Source: Novosphingobium resinovorum (GTDB lineage: Bacteria > Pseudomonadota > Alphaproteobacteria > Sphingomonadales > Sphingomonadaceae). Taken from it: DNA of 64,000 nt. This document shows, piece by piece, positions 13,541-22,393 of the stretch. The DNA lies in NCBI RefSeq assembly GCF_027922145.1, contig NZ_BSFC01000019.1, forward strand, positions 256,579-320,578, in the 5' to 3' direction. How positions within the stretch are numbered: position 1 is the stretch's first letter; the number at the start of each line of letters is the position of its first letter. Under the pieces are notes generated by a model. It saw only the letters and a program-made list of their open reading frames with translations, was not told where the DNA came from and ran no database searches. The position numbers and the translations under genes were made by a program.

Positions 13541-16107
13541 GCGACGAGATTTACCAGTCGGTCGGGCACCACGATCACCTTGCGAATTTCCGCACCATCC
13601 AGCGCACGCTGCACCTTCTCGCTGGCAAGGGCAAGCGCCTCGAGGTCTTCCTTCGAAGTGCCCTTGGCGACGGTGAGGGTATCGCGCAGCTTGCCCTTGA
13701 CCTGAACGGCCACGGTGACCTCGTCATCCACCAGCAGCGCCGGATCGACCTCGGGCCAGGCGGCATCGGCGATCAGGCCCTCTCCGATCGAGGCCCAGGC
13801 CTCTTCGGCAAGGTGCGGCATCATCGGCGAAACCAGCAGCAGCAGCGTGCGAATCGCGGCGGAACGGCTGGCGGAGGGCTGGGCCTTCTCGACCGCGCCG
13901 GTCAGTTCGTAGATGCGCGCCACGGTCTTGTTGAAGCCGAGCGATTCGATGTCGCGCGCCGCAGCATCCACGGTCTGGTGAACCTTGCGGTCCAGCGCCT
14001 TGTCTTCACCCGTGGCCGCCGCATCGTACTGCGCGAACAGACGCCACAAGCGCTGGACGAAGCGGCCGCAGCCTTCGATGCCCGCTTCGGACCACGGCAG
14101 GTCGCGCTCGGGCGGGCTGTCGGACAGCATGAACCAGCGGATCGCGTCAGCGCCGTACGTCGCGACGATCTCGTCGGGATCGACGACGTTCTTCTTCGAC
14201 TTCGACATCTTGATGACGCGGCCGACGATAACAGGGCGGCCAGTCGCTATCTCATATACCTTGCCGTCCCGCCGTTCGATCTCGGCTGGCGATACAAAAT
14301 ACTCTCGGCCAACGGGCTTATCCCAATGCTCATGGGAGCCGCCAATCTGAGTCGTGTTCTCAGGGGCAATGTCGAAGACGCTATACGTCTCATGCGTGAC
14401 CATGCCCTGCGTGAACAGGCTGCCGAACGGTTCCTTGACCTCGATCTTGCCGATGCGGGCCAGCGCGCGGGTCCAGAAGCGGGCGTAGAGCAAGTGCAGG
14501 ATCGCATGCTCGATGCCGCCGATGTACTGCTCCACCGGAAGCCACTCGGCAATTTTTGCCGGGTCGAACGGGCGGTCGTCAGGCTGGCTGGCAAAGCGCA
14601 GGAAGTACCACGAGCTATCGACGAAAGTGTCGAGCGTGTCGGTCTCGCGGCGGGCCGGGTGGCCGCACTGCGGGCAGTCGACATGCTTCCAGGTCGGGTG
14701 GCGCACCAGCGGGTTGCCCGGCGTCTGGAAATCGACGTCCTCGGGCAGCACGACGGGCAAGTGCTTCTTGGGCACCGGCACCACGCCGCAGACCTCGCAG
14801 TGGATGAACGGGATCGGCGTGCCCCAGTAGCGCTGGCGCGAAACGCCCCAGTCGCGCAGGCGCCACACCGTCTTGCCCTCGCCCCAGCCTTCGCCTTCAG
14901 CGCGGGCGATGACGGCGGCCTTGGCCTCCGCGACGCTCAGGCCGTTCAGGAAGTCGGAGTTCACCAGAACGCCGTCGCCCGCCTCGGACTCGCCGTCGAA
15001 GGGCTTGTCAGCCTCCTCGGCGCTCGCCGCGACGACGCGCGCGATCGGAAGCTGGTACTTGGTCGCGAATTCGAAGTCGCGCTGGTCGTGGCCCGGCACG
15101 GCCATGACCGCGCCGGTGCCGTAGTCCATCAGCACGAAGTTGGCGATGTAGACCGGCAGCTGTGCGCCCGAGAACGGGTGCTTCGCGGTGATGCCGGTAT
15201 CGAAGCCCAGCTTCTCGGCCGTTTCAAGCTCTGCGGCGGTGGTGCCGCCCTGCTTGCACAGCGCGATGAAGTCCTGAACTTCGGGTCGCCCTTCGGCCGC
15301 GCCTTGCGCGATCGGGTGATCGGCGGCAACGGCAACGAAGCTTGCGCCGAAGATCGTGTCCGGGCGGGTCGAGTAGACCTCCACCTTTCCACCGGTCGAA
15401 AGGTCGAAGCTGAACTGCAGGCCCTGTGACTTCCCGATCCAGTTCTCCTGCATCGTACGGACCTTCTCGGGCCACTTGTCGAGGGTGGAGAGGCCGTCGA
15501 GCAGTTCGTCGGCGAAGTCGGTGATCTTGAGGAACCACTGGGAGAGCTTGCGCTTCTCGACCAGTGCGCCCGAGCGCCAGCCGCGCCCGTCGATCACCTG
15601 CTCGTTCGCCAGCACGGTCTGGTCGACCGGATCCCAGTTCACCGCGGATTCCTTGCGGTAGACCAGGCCGTGTTCGTACAGGTCGAGGAACAGCGCCTGT
15701 TCCTGGCCGTAATATTCCGGCTCGCAGGTCGCGATCTCGCGGCTCCAGTCGAGCGCGAAGCCCAGGCGCTTGAGCTGGGCCTTCATGTTGGCGATGTTCT
15801 CGCGCGTCCAGCCGCCGGGGTGGACGCCCTTTTCCATCGCCGCGTTCTCGGCCGGCATGCCGAAGGCGTCCCAGCCCATCGGGTGCAGGACTTCGAAGCC
15901 CTTCATCCGCTTGTAGCGCGCCAGCACGTCGCCCATCGTGTAGTTGCGGACGTGGCCGATGTGGATGCGGCCCGAGGGATACGGGAACATCTCCAGCACG
16001 TAGCTGCGCGGCTTCGTGGAAGTGTCGTCGGCGCGGAAGCTCTGCGCTTCGTCCCACGCAGCCTGCCAGCGCGTGTCCGCCTGTGCGGGATCGAACCGCT
16101 CGGTCAT
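13537..16107 (-). CDS. leuS: Leucyl-tRNA synthetase
   Basis: A class Ia synthetase (856 aa) that charges tRNA-Leu. Motifs present are HIGH at 49-52 ([13 protein letters not shown]), the CP1 editing domain in the middle, CX2C pairs in the zinc/insert region (CEVCGVV and CPQCG), and KMSKS as [11 protein letters not shown] near 635. Length is normal. A short segment just before KMSKS (about 14215-14400) uses A/T-ending codons (att, gta, tat, ata, cga) unlike the rest of the gene. First gene of leuS-lptE-holA. Confidence 0.97.
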   Translation of the reverse strand: MTERFDPAQADTRWQAAWDEAQSFRADDTSTKPRSYVLEMFPYPSGRIHIGHVRNYTMGDVLARYKRMKGFEVLHPMGWDAFGMPAENAAMEKGVHPGGWTRENIANMKAQLKRLGFALDWSREIATCEPEYYGQEQALFLDLYEHGLVYRKESAVNWDPVDQTVLANEQVIDGRGWRSGALVEKRKLSQWFLKITDFADELLDGLSTLDKWPEKVRTMQENWIGKSQGLQFSFDLSTGGKVEVYSTRPDTIFGASFVAVAADHPIAQGAAEGRPEVQDFIALCKQGGTTAAELETAEKLGFDTGITAKHPFSGAQLPVYIANFVLMDYGTGAVMAVPGHDQRDFEFATKYQLPIARVVAASAEEADKPFDGESEAGDGVLVNSDFLNGLSVAEAKAAVIARAEGEGWGEGKTVWRLRDWGVSRQRYWGTPIPFIHCEVCGVVPVPKKHLPVVLPEDVDFQTPGNPLVRHPTWKHVDCPQCGHPARRETDTLDTFVDSSWYFLRFASQPDDRPFDPAKIAEWLPVEQYIGGIEHAILHLLYARFWTRALARIGKIEVKEPFGSLFTQGMVTHETYSVFDIAPENTTQIGGSHEHWDKPVGREYFVSPAEIERRDGKVYEIATGRPVIVGRVIKMSKSKKNVVDPDEIVATYGADAIRWFMLSDSPPERDLPWSEAGIEGCGRFVQRLWRLFAQYDAAATGEDKALDRKVHQTVDAAARDIESLGFNKTVARIYELTGAVEKAQPSASRSAAIRTLLLLVSPMMPHLAEEAWASIGEGLIADAAWPEVDPALLVDDEVTVAVQVKGKLRDTLTVAKGTSKEDLEALALASEKVQRALDGAEIRKVIVVPDRLVNLVA

Positions 16108-16177
16108 CTTTGTCTAAACTCCTGCGGGACCGGCCCGCCAAATGAACGGGGCGGCCGCAAGGGCCGCCCGATAATTC

Positions 16178-16645
16178 TTAACCGCCGATCGAATCGCGGC
16201 GCAGGTCGCGGGCACGGGTGAGGATGATGTCCTCGAGCTTCTGCACCGTCGCGGCCTGTACCGGCGCGGCGACCCAGCCACCGCCCTGCGCCACTTCGCG
16301 CACGGCGGTGACGCGCAGCGCATCGGCGCGCAGGTCCTGGTCGAGGATCGCGATCGACACCTTCACGCGCTCGGTCGGAGTCTTGGGATTCACGTACCAG
16401 TCGGTGATGATGACGCCGCCGGCGCTGTCCGACTGGAGCAGCGGCATGAACGAAACCGAATCGAGGCTGGCGCGCCACAAGTAGCTGTTCACGCCGATCG
16501 TGGTAACCTGCGAAGGCGCGAGCTTGGCCTGCTCCTTCTTCCTGCCACCGCCGCAACCGGCCAGTGCCAGCGCCGCCGCGGCGCAGATGCCCACGGTCGT
16601 CAGCGTGCGCACGGTGAAGAGGCCGTTGTCGGTGCTGGCTTTCAT
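16178..16645 (-). CDS. DUF3576 family lipoprotein
   Basis: A 155-aa lipoprotein with signal peptide and lipobox ending LALAGCGGG. The conserved body includes IGVNSYLWRASLDSVSFMPL and IITDWYVNPKTPTERVKV, which I recognise as DUF3576, a family of unknown function found upstream of leuS in sphingomonads and other alphaproteobacteria. ATG 16645 is chosen over the in-frame TTG at 16657. leuS starts 70 bases downstream in the same direction, so co-transcription is likely. Location would be envelope; function unknown. Confidence 0.82.
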   Translation of the reverse strand: MKASTDNGLFTVRTLTTVGICAAAALALAGCGGGRKKEQAKLAPSQVTTIGVNSYLWRASLDSVSFMPLLQSDSAGGVIITDWYVNPKTPTERVKVSIAILDQDLRADALRVTAVREVAQGGGWVAAPVQAATVQKLEDIILTRARDLRRDSIGG

Positions 16646-16914
16646 GTTCGTTCCCAAATCCGGTGTCAGAGGCTGCAGACGCGGCGCGCGCCGAGCCTGT
16701 CGTCAAAACGCCTCTATAACCGCCAGTGGGCCAGCGGCAAGAGCGCCTTTCCGATGCGCCGTCCCAAGCAGGGCTTGGATGAGCGCGTCCTGAACGAGCG
16801 CGCTCCTCCTTTGCCCCGCCACTCAGGCCGTGTTAATCTGCGCCGACGATCATGGCACTTCCTTTGCGGCGTTTCCGTGATGGTCGATCGGCAAGTAGCG
16901 GACAGGGGCATTCG

Positions 16915-17673
16915 ATGAGTACCGAGCGTGAGGGCGCAACCCGGGGAGGCATGAAGGGAAGCCTGCTTCTGGCAGGCTGCGTTACCCTGCTTGCGCTGCC
17001 GAGCGCAGTTCTCGCATTCTCGACGGACTTCAAGAGCAACGCCTCGGCAACTTCCGGGCAGATCGATTCGCTTACTCCGGAAACCACTCAGGAGAACCTG
17101 TCGCAGGCGATCGCGATGCGCTCGCTCGCCAAAGGCGACCTGTTCCCTTTTACACCCGCAGGCACGCCCAATCGCTCGGATCGCGCCGTGACTGTCGCGG
17201 TGCGCGTCGATCCGGAAGCGGCACAGGCGATTATAGTTCACGGCCGCGCTCCGCTCGCACAGGCCAACCAGGATCCCGCACGCCTGCGTATCGCCCCCAC
17301 CGCCTTCAACCTTGGCGTCTCGCGCGGGTACCAGAACTTCGCCCAGAATCTGGTGCCGCAGGCCACCAACAGACCGATGGCGGAACTGCCTGACCTCAAG
17401 AAATTCAGCCTGTCGCCCGGCCCGACCAAGCACGACGAATCACGCTTCAGCCCCCGCATCTCTCTCGACGAAAAGAAAGCCTCGGGCCGTGCCCCACGTA
17501 CTTTCGCTGTCGATGGCAGCGAGGTCGATCTCGGCGGCGCCTATCGCGTGACGGAGAATCTCGATGTGACTGCGGGCGTGCGCTACTCGCAGGAACGCGA
17601 ACGACTGGTCCCGCTGACCGATGGCAAGCAGGACAGCCAGGCCGTTTACGTGGGCACCCAGTTCAAGTTCTGA
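16915..17673 (+). CDS. Exported protein with outer-membrane-type C terminus, function unknown
   Basis: A 252-aa protein of no family I recognise. A charged start is followed by a signal peptide (KGSLLLAGCVTLLALPSAVLA). The mature part has long polar stretches. The last 50 residues (LGGAYRVTENLDVTAGVRYS and a final YVGTQFKF) alternate like outer-membrane beta-strands and end in aromatic F, as barrel proteins do. It may be a small porin-like or surface protein with only a few strands. ATG 16915 is preferred to the start at 16852. It is divergent from the DUF3576 gene. Confidence 0.6.
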   Translation: MSTEREGATRGGMKGSLLLAGCVTLLALPSAVLAFSTDFKSNASATSGQIDSLTPETTQENLSQAIAMRSLAKGDLFPFTPAGTPNRSDRAVTVAVRVDPEAAQAIIVHGRAPLAQANQDPARLRIAPTAFNLGVSRGYQNFAQNLVPQATNRPMAELPDLKKFSLSPGPTKHDESRFSPRISLDEKKASGRAPRTFAVDGSEVDLGGAYRVTENLDVTAGVRYSQERERLVPLTDGKQDSQAVYVGTQFKF

Positions 17674-17677
17674 TCCG

Positions 17678-17694
17678 AGCAATATTGCTTGCAA
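17678..17694. promoter_or_regulatory. Overlapping palindromes upstream of phbB
   Basis: AGCAATATTGCT (17678-17689) overlaps TTGCTTGCAA (17685-17694), about 110 bases before phbB. A partial copy, CAATATTGG, follows. TGC-rich palindromes are typical of PHB regulators such as PhaR, but this assignment is only a guess. Confidence 0.3.
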
Positions 17695-17802
17695 AATCTG
17701 CAATCAATATTGGTGCGTTTAGGTCAATAGTCGGCCTTGCGGCCGTCATAATCCTTCCATAGCCTTGTCGTCGGTGGATGCTCACAACGAAAGGCTAAGC
17801 AT

Positions 17803-18525
17803 ATGGCGCGCGTTGCAATTGTAACCGGCGGAACCCGGGGTATTGGCGAAGCTGTTTCGCTCGCACTGAAGGAACGCGGTCACACCGTCGTCGCGAATTA
17901 CGCAGGCAACGAAGAAAAGGCAGCCGCCTTCACGGAGCGCACCGGCATCCCCTCCTACAAGTGGGACGTGGGTGACTTCGAGGCGACGCAGGACAGCTGC
18001 GCGCGCATCGCGTCTGAAATCGGTCCGATCGACATCGTGATCAACAACGCAGGGATCACCCGCGACGGCGTGCTCCACAAGATGAGCTTCGACGACTGGA
18101 ACGACGTCATGCGCGTCAACCTCGGCGGCTGCTTCAACACCGCCAAGGCGACCTTCTCGGGCATGCGCGAGCGTGGCTGGGGCCGCATCGTCAACATCGG
18201 TTCGATCAACGGACAGGCCGGCCAGTACGGCCAGGTGAACTATGCCGCTGCAAAGAGCGGTATCCACGGGTTCACCAAGGCGCTGGCGCAGGAAGGTGCC
18301 AAGTACGGAGTGACCGTCAATGCGATCGCGCCGGGCTATATCGATACCGACATGGTCGCCGCCGTGCCGCCGCCGGTGCTGGAGAAGATCGTCGCCAAGA
18401 TTCCGGTGGGTCGCCTCGGCAGCGCCTACGAGATCGCACGTGGCTGTGCCTTCCTGTGCTCGGAGAACGCGGCGTTCGTTACCGGTTCGACGCTGAGCAT
18501 CAACGGCGGCCAGCATATGTACTGA
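17803..18525 (+). CDS. phbB: Acetoacetyl-CoA reductase (NADPH)
   Basis: A short-chain dehydrogenase (240 aa) reducing acetoacetyl-CoA to (R)-3-hydroxybutyryl-CoA for polyhydroxybutyrate. The cofactor motif TGGTRGIGEAV is near residue 7, NNAGITRDG is present, and the catalytic S/Y/K set is in NIGSINGQAGQYGQVNYAAAKSG. The C-terminal region AIAPGYIDTDMVAAVPP matches PhbB/PhaB rather than FabG. RBS CGAAAGG precedes ATG 17803. phbA and phbC are not adjacent. Confidence 0.9.
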   Translation: MARVAIVTGGTRGIGEAVSLALKERGHTVVANYAGNEEKAAAFTERTGIPSYKWDVGDFEATQDSCARIASEIGPIDIVINNAGITRDGVLHKMSFDDWNDVMRVNLGGCFNTAKATFSGMRERGWGRIVNIGSINGQAGQYGQVNYAAAKSGIHGFTKALAQEGAKYGVTVNAIAPGYIDTDMVAAVPPPVLEKIVAKIPVGRLGSAYEIARGCAFLCSENAAFVTGSTLSINGGQHMY

Positions 18526-18580
18526 GGATGGCAGGCGAATAGCCTGGCGGACTCGCATTTGGCGCAACAACAGGCGCAAC

Positions 18581-18609
18581 TTGAACTCATCGCCCGAAAA
18601 GCGTAGAGT
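18581..18609 (+). promoter_or_regulatory. Candidate promoter of the antisense (antitoxin) RNA
   Basis: TTGAAC (18581-18586), a 17-base spacer and TAGAGT (18604-18609). Transcription would begin near 18616, right at the repeat that is complementary to the toxin start region. Each hexamer matches consensus at four of six positions. Confidence 0.45.
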
Positions 18610-18615
18610 TAACGC

Positions 18616-18685
18616 CGCAAACGACACTGGCCTGTGGCCATGTGGATCAAGCCCTCGCCGCTGCAACGGCGGGGGCTTAGTCGTT
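18616..18685 (+). ncRNA. Candidate antitoxin RNA of a type I toxin-antitoxin module
   Basis: A predicted RNA of about 65-70 nt. It would begin with GCAAACGACACTGGC (18617-18631), the exact complement of the toxin mRNA around its GTG start (18826-18840, same sequence on the plus strand), and end in the hairpin at 18649-18678. This is the layout of the par/Fst systems: convergent toxin and antisense genes sharing a terminator, with direct repeats that let the antisense RNA cover the toxin ribosome-binding region. No homologue is recognised. Expression is inferred from promoter, repeat and hairpin only. Confidence 0.45.
18649..18678. terminator. Strong hairpin, likely bidirectional terminator of the toxin-antitoxin pair
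   Basis: AAGCCCTCGCCG pairs with CGGCGGGGGCTT (one G-T pair) around loop CTGCAA. It lies between the converging small gene and antisense RNA. T-runs are weak on both sides, so termination efficiency is uncertain. Confidence 0.55.
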
Positions 18686-18743
18686 TCAGGGCGTAGAGCT
18701 CAACGTCTGGGGGACACGCTGCAACGCATCCCCCACCCGTCGC

Positions 18744-18836
18744 CTACTTCCGGCCCTTAACCTCCACCACCTTCAGGATGAGGGTGGCAAAGGCGAACAA
18801 GGCCCCAAGGAAGAGGCACAAGTCAGCAAACGACAC
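18744..18836 (-). CDS. 30-residue single-membrane-helix peptide, candidate type I toxin
   Basis: GTG start at 18836 with GGAGG eight bases upstream (18842-18850 region). Codons run to TAG at 18746-18744. The peptide begins SFAD, has one hydrophobic helix (LCLFLGALFAFATLIL) and ends in a charged tail (KVVEVKGRK). Size, single helix and basic end match Fst/TxpA/holin-like small toxins, though I recognise no specific family. The 15 bases spanning the start codon recur 209 bases away in the convergent RNA. A possible -10, TATAGG, lies near 18886-18891 on the minus strand. It sits downstream of the OYE gene, which could also read through. Confidence 0.5.
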   Translation of the reverse strand: MSFADLCLFLGALFAFATLILKVVEVKGRK

Positions 18837-18930
18837 TGGCTTTTCCTCCAAGGGATCGACGGCAGAAGCGCCGCCGCCGAGCACCCTATAGGAAAAATCC
18901 TATGTGTTCCACATTTGTTCTCTTCGGACG

Positions 18931-20052
18931 TCAGACGAGTTCGGCAAGCGCCGCTGCCTCGAAGCCCTTCAATTCGCCCGCATTTCCATCACGCACCTTG
19001 GAGACCCAGTCGGGATCGGTGATGAGCGCGCGGCCAACGGCGATCAGGTCGAACTCATCGCGTTCCATGCGTTCCACGAGTCGATCGAGGCCGACGCTCG
19101 ACGAGCCCTCGCCACCGAACGCAGCCATGAAATCGCCGGAAAGTCCCACTGACCCGACGCTGATGGTGGTGGCACCGGTGAGCTTCTTGGCCCAGCCGGC
19201 GAAGTTCAACCCGTTCTCGCCGTCGATCTCCGGGAACTCGGGCTCCCAGAAACGGCGCTGCGAACAGTGCAGGACGTCCACGCCCGCCTCGACCAGAGGC
19301 TGTAGCCAGTCCGCCATGAGGTCCGGAGTCTCGGCAAGGCGCGCGGCATAGTCCTGCTGCTTCCACTGGCTCAAGCGCAGGATCAGGGGATAGCCCGGCC
19401 CTACCGCCTCGCGCACCGCCGCCACGACTTCGGCCGCGAAGCGCGAACGCTCGCGAATGGTCGCGCCGCCGTAGCGGTCGGTGCGCAGGTTGCTGCCCGA
19501 CCAGAAGAACTGGTCGATGAGGTAGCCATGCGCACCGTGCAGTTCGACCACGTCGAAGCCAAGCCGCTTTGCATCGGCCGCAGCACGAGCGAACGCGGCC
19601 ACGCTGTCGGCGATGGCTTCCTCGCTCATCGCCTTGCCGCGCGGGACATCGGGCGCATCGTAGCCCGACGGGCTCTCGACGGGCGCATCGGGCACCCACT
19701 CGGTCATGAAGCTCTTGGTCGCGCCGGTGTGCCACAATTGCGGCCCCATGCGGCCGCCTGCTCCGTGCACCGCATCGATTACCTGCTTCCAGCCGCCCAG
19801 GGCAGGCTCACCATGGAAGAAGGGGATCCCCGGATCGTTGCGAGAGGCAGGGCGGTCGATCACCGTGCCTTCGGACAGGATCAGGCCGACACCACCTTCG
19901 GCCCGGCGGCGGTAATAAGCGGCCTGCGCCTCGCCGGGGATGCCCTCGGCGGCGAAGGCCCGGGTCATCGGCGCCATGACGATGCGGTTGGGAAGGTCCA
20001 GCGAGCCGATGCGGAACGGCTTGAACAGAACGTCGGTGGCACTTGCGGTCAT
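18931..20052 (-). CDS. NADH:flavin oxidoreductase / alkene reductase (Old Yellow Enzyme family)
   Basis: A 373-aa FMN enzyme of the OYE family, reducing activated C=C bonds such as enones, N-ethylmaleimide or nitrate esters. Features are the N terminus LFKPFRIGSLDLPNRIVMAPMTRAF in pieces (PNRIVMAPMTR), substrate-binding QLWHTGA near 108, the active-site region FDVVELHGAHGYLIDQFFW, RTDRYGG, and a C-terminal FMN-phosphate site (VGRALITDPDWV). The HxlR regulator is divergent, with palindromes between them, which fits an electrophile-inducible pair. The exact substrate is unknown. Confidence 0.9.
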   Translation of the reverse strand: MTASATDVLFKPFRIGSLDLPNRIVMAPMTRAFAAEGIPGEAQAAYYRRRAEGGVGLILSEGTVIDRPASRNDPGIPFFHGEPALGGWKQVIDAVHGAGGRMGPQLWHTGATKSFMTEWVPDAPVESPSGYDAPDVPRGKAMSEEAIADSVAAFARAAADAKRLGFDVVELHGAHGYLIDQFFWSGSNLRTDRYGGATIRERSRFAAEVVAAVREAVGPGYPLILRLSQWKQQDYAARLAETPDLMADWLQPLVEAGVDVLHCSQRRFWEPEFPEIDGENGLNFAGWAKKLTGATTISVGSVGLSGDFMAAFGGEGSSSVGLDRLVERMERDEFDLIAVGRALITDPDWVSKVRDGNAGELKGFEAAALAELV

Positions 20053-20087
20053 TGCGGAGGAACTCCGGTTTGCTGGGGGAGCCGTTT

Positions 20088-20106
20088 AGGTATATATTGG
20101 ATACCT
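20088..20106. promoter_or_regulatory. Palindromic operator between the OYE gene and HxlR regulator
   Basis: Perfect arms AGGTAT (20088-20093) and ATACCT (20101-20106) with a 7-base centre, 36 bases upstream of the OYE start. It is a likely HxlR-type operator. Confidence 0.55.
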
Positions 20107-20134
20107 GACGTCAATGAGGCACCTTATGGTGCGC

Positions 20135-20155
20135 AAGTATATCCAGGGATACCTT
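20135..20155. promoter_or_regulatory. Second operator-like site overlapping the HxlR start
   Basis: AAGTAT (20135-20140) and ATACCTT (20149-20155) form an imperfect copy of the upstream palindrome and end two bases before the regulator's ATG. This suggests autoregulation. Confidence 0.45.
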
Positions 20156-20156
20156 G

Positions 20157-20522
20157 ATGCCGGAATGCGAGCATTTCTCCGTCGATTGCCCGAGCCGCCT
20201 GCTGTTCGACCAGATCGCCGACAAGTGGTCGATGATGGTGCTGACGGTCCTCGATGCCGGACCGATGCGCTTCAACGGCATCAAGCGCCATCTGGAGGGC
20301 GTGACTCAAAAGGCGCTTACCCAGTGCCTGCGGCGGCTGGAGCGCAACGGATTGCTCGAGCGACGGGTCATCGCCGCATCCCCCATCGGGGTGGAGTATG
20401 AGATCACTCCGCTGGGCCGCTCGTTGCAGACTCCGTTCAAGGCGCTGTACGGCTGGACGATCGTCAACATGCAAGACGTGGAGAAAGCTCGGGTGGAGTA
20501 CGACCGGCGCCTTGTCGCCTGA
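20157..20522 (+). CDS. HxlR-family winged-helix transcriptional regulator
   Basis: A DNA-binding regulator (121 aa). The conserved HxlR pattern is present: an N-terminal cysteine (DCPSRLLFDQIADKWSMMVL), the helix-turn-helix FNGIKRHLEGVTQKALTQCL, the wing RRLERNGLLERRV and YEITPLGRSL. Members sense redox state or electrophiles through the N-terminal cysteine (here C12, with C5 nearby). It starts at ATG 20157 rather than the overlapping TTG 20154. It probably controls the divergent OYE gene and itself. Confidence 0.9.
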   Translation: MPECEHFSVDCPSRLLFDQIADKWSMMVLTVLDAGPMRFNGIKRHLEGVTQKALTQCLRRLERNGLLERRVIAASPIGVEYEITPLGRSLQTPFKALYGWTIVNMQDVEKARVEYDRRLVA

Positions 20523-20527
20523 CCCAG

Positions 20528-21078
20528 TCAATTCAGGCTGAACGAAGGGTCGAGCAGCCGTAAATGCGCCTGCGTCATCAGGCTGACCGAATCTCCGATG
20601 ACCGCAAGCGCATCATCGATGGCAATGCCGCACCCCACGCTCAGGGGGCCGAGGCCGGTCAGCGCCCGTGCCAGATCCCTGTCGTACGCCTGCAAGCGCT
20701 CGACCTCCACTCGGCTCACATCGAACTGCGAGCCCAGGATAGTGTCTCGCCCGATTCCGCCCGCAACCGTGTCAGGTAGAGCAGGTTCACGAAGGCCGAA
20801 CCGTCTCGCCGGAAATTGATGATCGGCGCCCTGGCCGACATGGTGTCGTCGTTGTGCAGGAAGGCGCGGAACTTCGCATGGGCTTGCCCATCCCGCGTAT
20901 CGCCCTGCAGGAAGCGGCAGTTGCGACCGATCACGTCGTCACCGGAATAGCCGGTCAGTTCGCTGAAACGCTCATTGACGAACAGAAGCGGATGATCCCC
21001 CTCGATAGATGCCAGAGCCAGCGCCATCGGCAGCGATGCCAGAAAGTCGCGTAGTTCCGAGGGAACCGTTGTTTCCAT
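20528..21078 (-). pseudogene. Short LOV-domain blue-light receptor protein, broken by a one-base deletion
   Basis: The 5' part (21078 to about 20740) encodes a LOV/PAS domain with the flavin-adduct motif GRNCRFLQG, the N-cap FVNERFSELTGYS and the strand ending AFVNLLYLTRLRAESGETL. It then reads out of frame (SWARSSM stop). In the next frame the expected continuation, ILGSQFDVSRVEVERLQ, appears and runs to 20528. Total length 551 bases is one short of a multiple of three. A single deletion near 20737-20746 explains it. Intact length would be about 183 aa, a LOV core with a C-terminal helix. A base error cannot be excluded. The stop/start overlap at 20716-20719 (ATGTGAGC) makes independent translation of the tail formally possible. 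Confidence 0.7.
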
Positions 21079-21206
21079 CTCAGGTCAACTCCAGCCGAGC
21101 AGGCTGAAATGCGTACCAGACCGATGCCGTAAAACGCAACGCCGAGTCGGGAAATTCAAAGTCTTGGCGCCTTGTCTGCGCTCGGCATCCCACATTGGGC
21201 ATAACG

Positions 21207-21239
21207 AAAAAGGGCCGCGGTTTCCCGCGACCCCTTTTT
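21207..21239 (-). terminator. Intrinsic terminator of rplM-rpsI
   Basis: On the minus strand a GC-rich stem (AAAAAGGGGTCGCGG pairing with CCGCGGCCCTTTTT) is followed by a T run, 23 bases after the rpsI stop. Confidence 0.85.
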
Positions 21240-21261
21240 GTAGCCGAAACTCTGAAAGCGA

Positions 21262-21780
21262 TTAACGCTTCGAGAACTGGAAGCTGCGGCGTGCCTTGGC
21301 GCGGCCGTACTTCTTACGCTCGACCACGCGGCTGTCGCGGGTGAGGAAGCCGGCTGCCTTGACGGCCGAGCGCAGGGCCGGCTCGTACTTGGCGAGAGCC
21401 TGGGCGATGCCGTGCTTCACAGCGCCGGCCTGGCCCGACAGACCGCCACCCTTGACGGTGGCGATGACGTCGTACTGCTCTTCGCGGCCAGCGACCTGGA
21501 AGGTCTGGTTGATCACGAGGCGCAGGGTCGGACGTGCGAAGTAGACTTCCTGGTCACGGCCGTTGACGATGATCTTGCCCGAGCCGGGCTTGATCCACAC
21601 GCGGGCAACGGCGTCCTTGCGGCGGCCGGTGGCGTAAGCGCGGCCCTGCGCGTCGATCTGCTGCTCGCGCAGCGGAGCGTTCGAGACGGGAGCGGCTGCC
21701 ACGGTCTCGTCACCGACGGTGACGTTGCCGGCGATGTCCGCGAGGTCGGACAGGCTCTGCACGGTTTCGTTGTCGGACAT
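21262..21780 (-). CDS. rpsI: 30S ribosomal protein S9
   Basis: A 172-aa S9 protein of the small-subunit head. The C-terminal 130 residues are the standard S9 domain: [51 protein letters not shown] and the basic tail [17 protein letters not shown], which reaches the P-site tRNA. The N-terminal 40 residues are an acidic extension common in alphaproteobacteria. It starts inside the rplM stop (TAATG) as the second gene of the pair. Confidence 0.98.
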   Translation of the reverse strand: MSDNETVQSLSDLADIAGNVTVGDETVAAAPVSNAPLREQQIDAQGRAYATGRRKDAVARVWIKPGSGKIIVNGRDQEVYFARPTLRLVINQTFQVAGREEQYDVIATVKGGGLSGQAGAVKHGIAQALAKYEPALRSAVKAAGFLTRDSRVVERKKYGRAKARRSFQFSKR

Positions 21781-22259
21781 TATGCGCCCACCTTGTTCTT
21801 GCGGTTCATCGAAGCGACGTCGAGCGCTTCGGGCTGGGTGCCACCGTGCGGGTGCTCGGTGCCGGCGTAGACGTGCAGGGCGCGCATCTGGTCACGGCCG
21901 AGCGGACCACGGGGAATCATGCGCTCGACAGCCTTTTCAAGCACGCGCTCGGGGAAGCGACCGGCGAGGACCTTGTCCGCGGTGACTTCCTTGATGCCGC
22001 CGGCATAACCGGTGTGCTTGTAGTAGGTCTGCTGCTTGAGCTTGTTGCCCGTGAAGCGCACCTTCTCCGCGTTGATGATGACGACGTGGTCGCCGCAATC
22101 AACGTGAGGGGTGAAGCTGGGCTTGTGCTTGCCGCGCAGCAGGTCGGCGATGATCACGGCCAGACGGCCTACAACCAGATTCTCGGCATCGATCAGATGC
22201 CACTTCTTCTCCACCTCGGCCGGCTTGATCGACCGGGTGACCTTCGTGAGCGCCTTCAT
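21780..22259 (-). CDS. rplM: 50S ribosomal protein L13
   Basis: A 159-aa early assembly protein of the large subunit. Typical segments are [49 protein letters not shown] and the core [11 protein letters not shown], then [19 protein letters not shown]. It is first gene of the rplM-rpsI operon, with the one-base TAATG overlap to rpsI. Confidence 0.98.
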   Translation of the reverse strand: MKALTKVTRSIKPAEVEKKWHLIDAENLVVGRLAVIIADLLRGKHKPSFTPHVDCGDHVVIINAEKVRFTGNKLKQQTYYKHTGYAGGIKEVTADKVLAGRFPERVLEKAVERMIPRGPLGRDQMRALHVYAGTEHPHGGTQPEALDVASMNRKNKVGA

Positions 22260-22393
22260 GGCTGGTCATTCCCTATAATTCGAGCGCCAGCCACGGGAGC
22301 GAATCCCCTGATAGCGCGGAAGGCGGCCAAATCGTCGAAATGGCTGCGTAAGTCAAGCAATGCGCGGGATTGCAGAGAGGTAAAATAATACCT

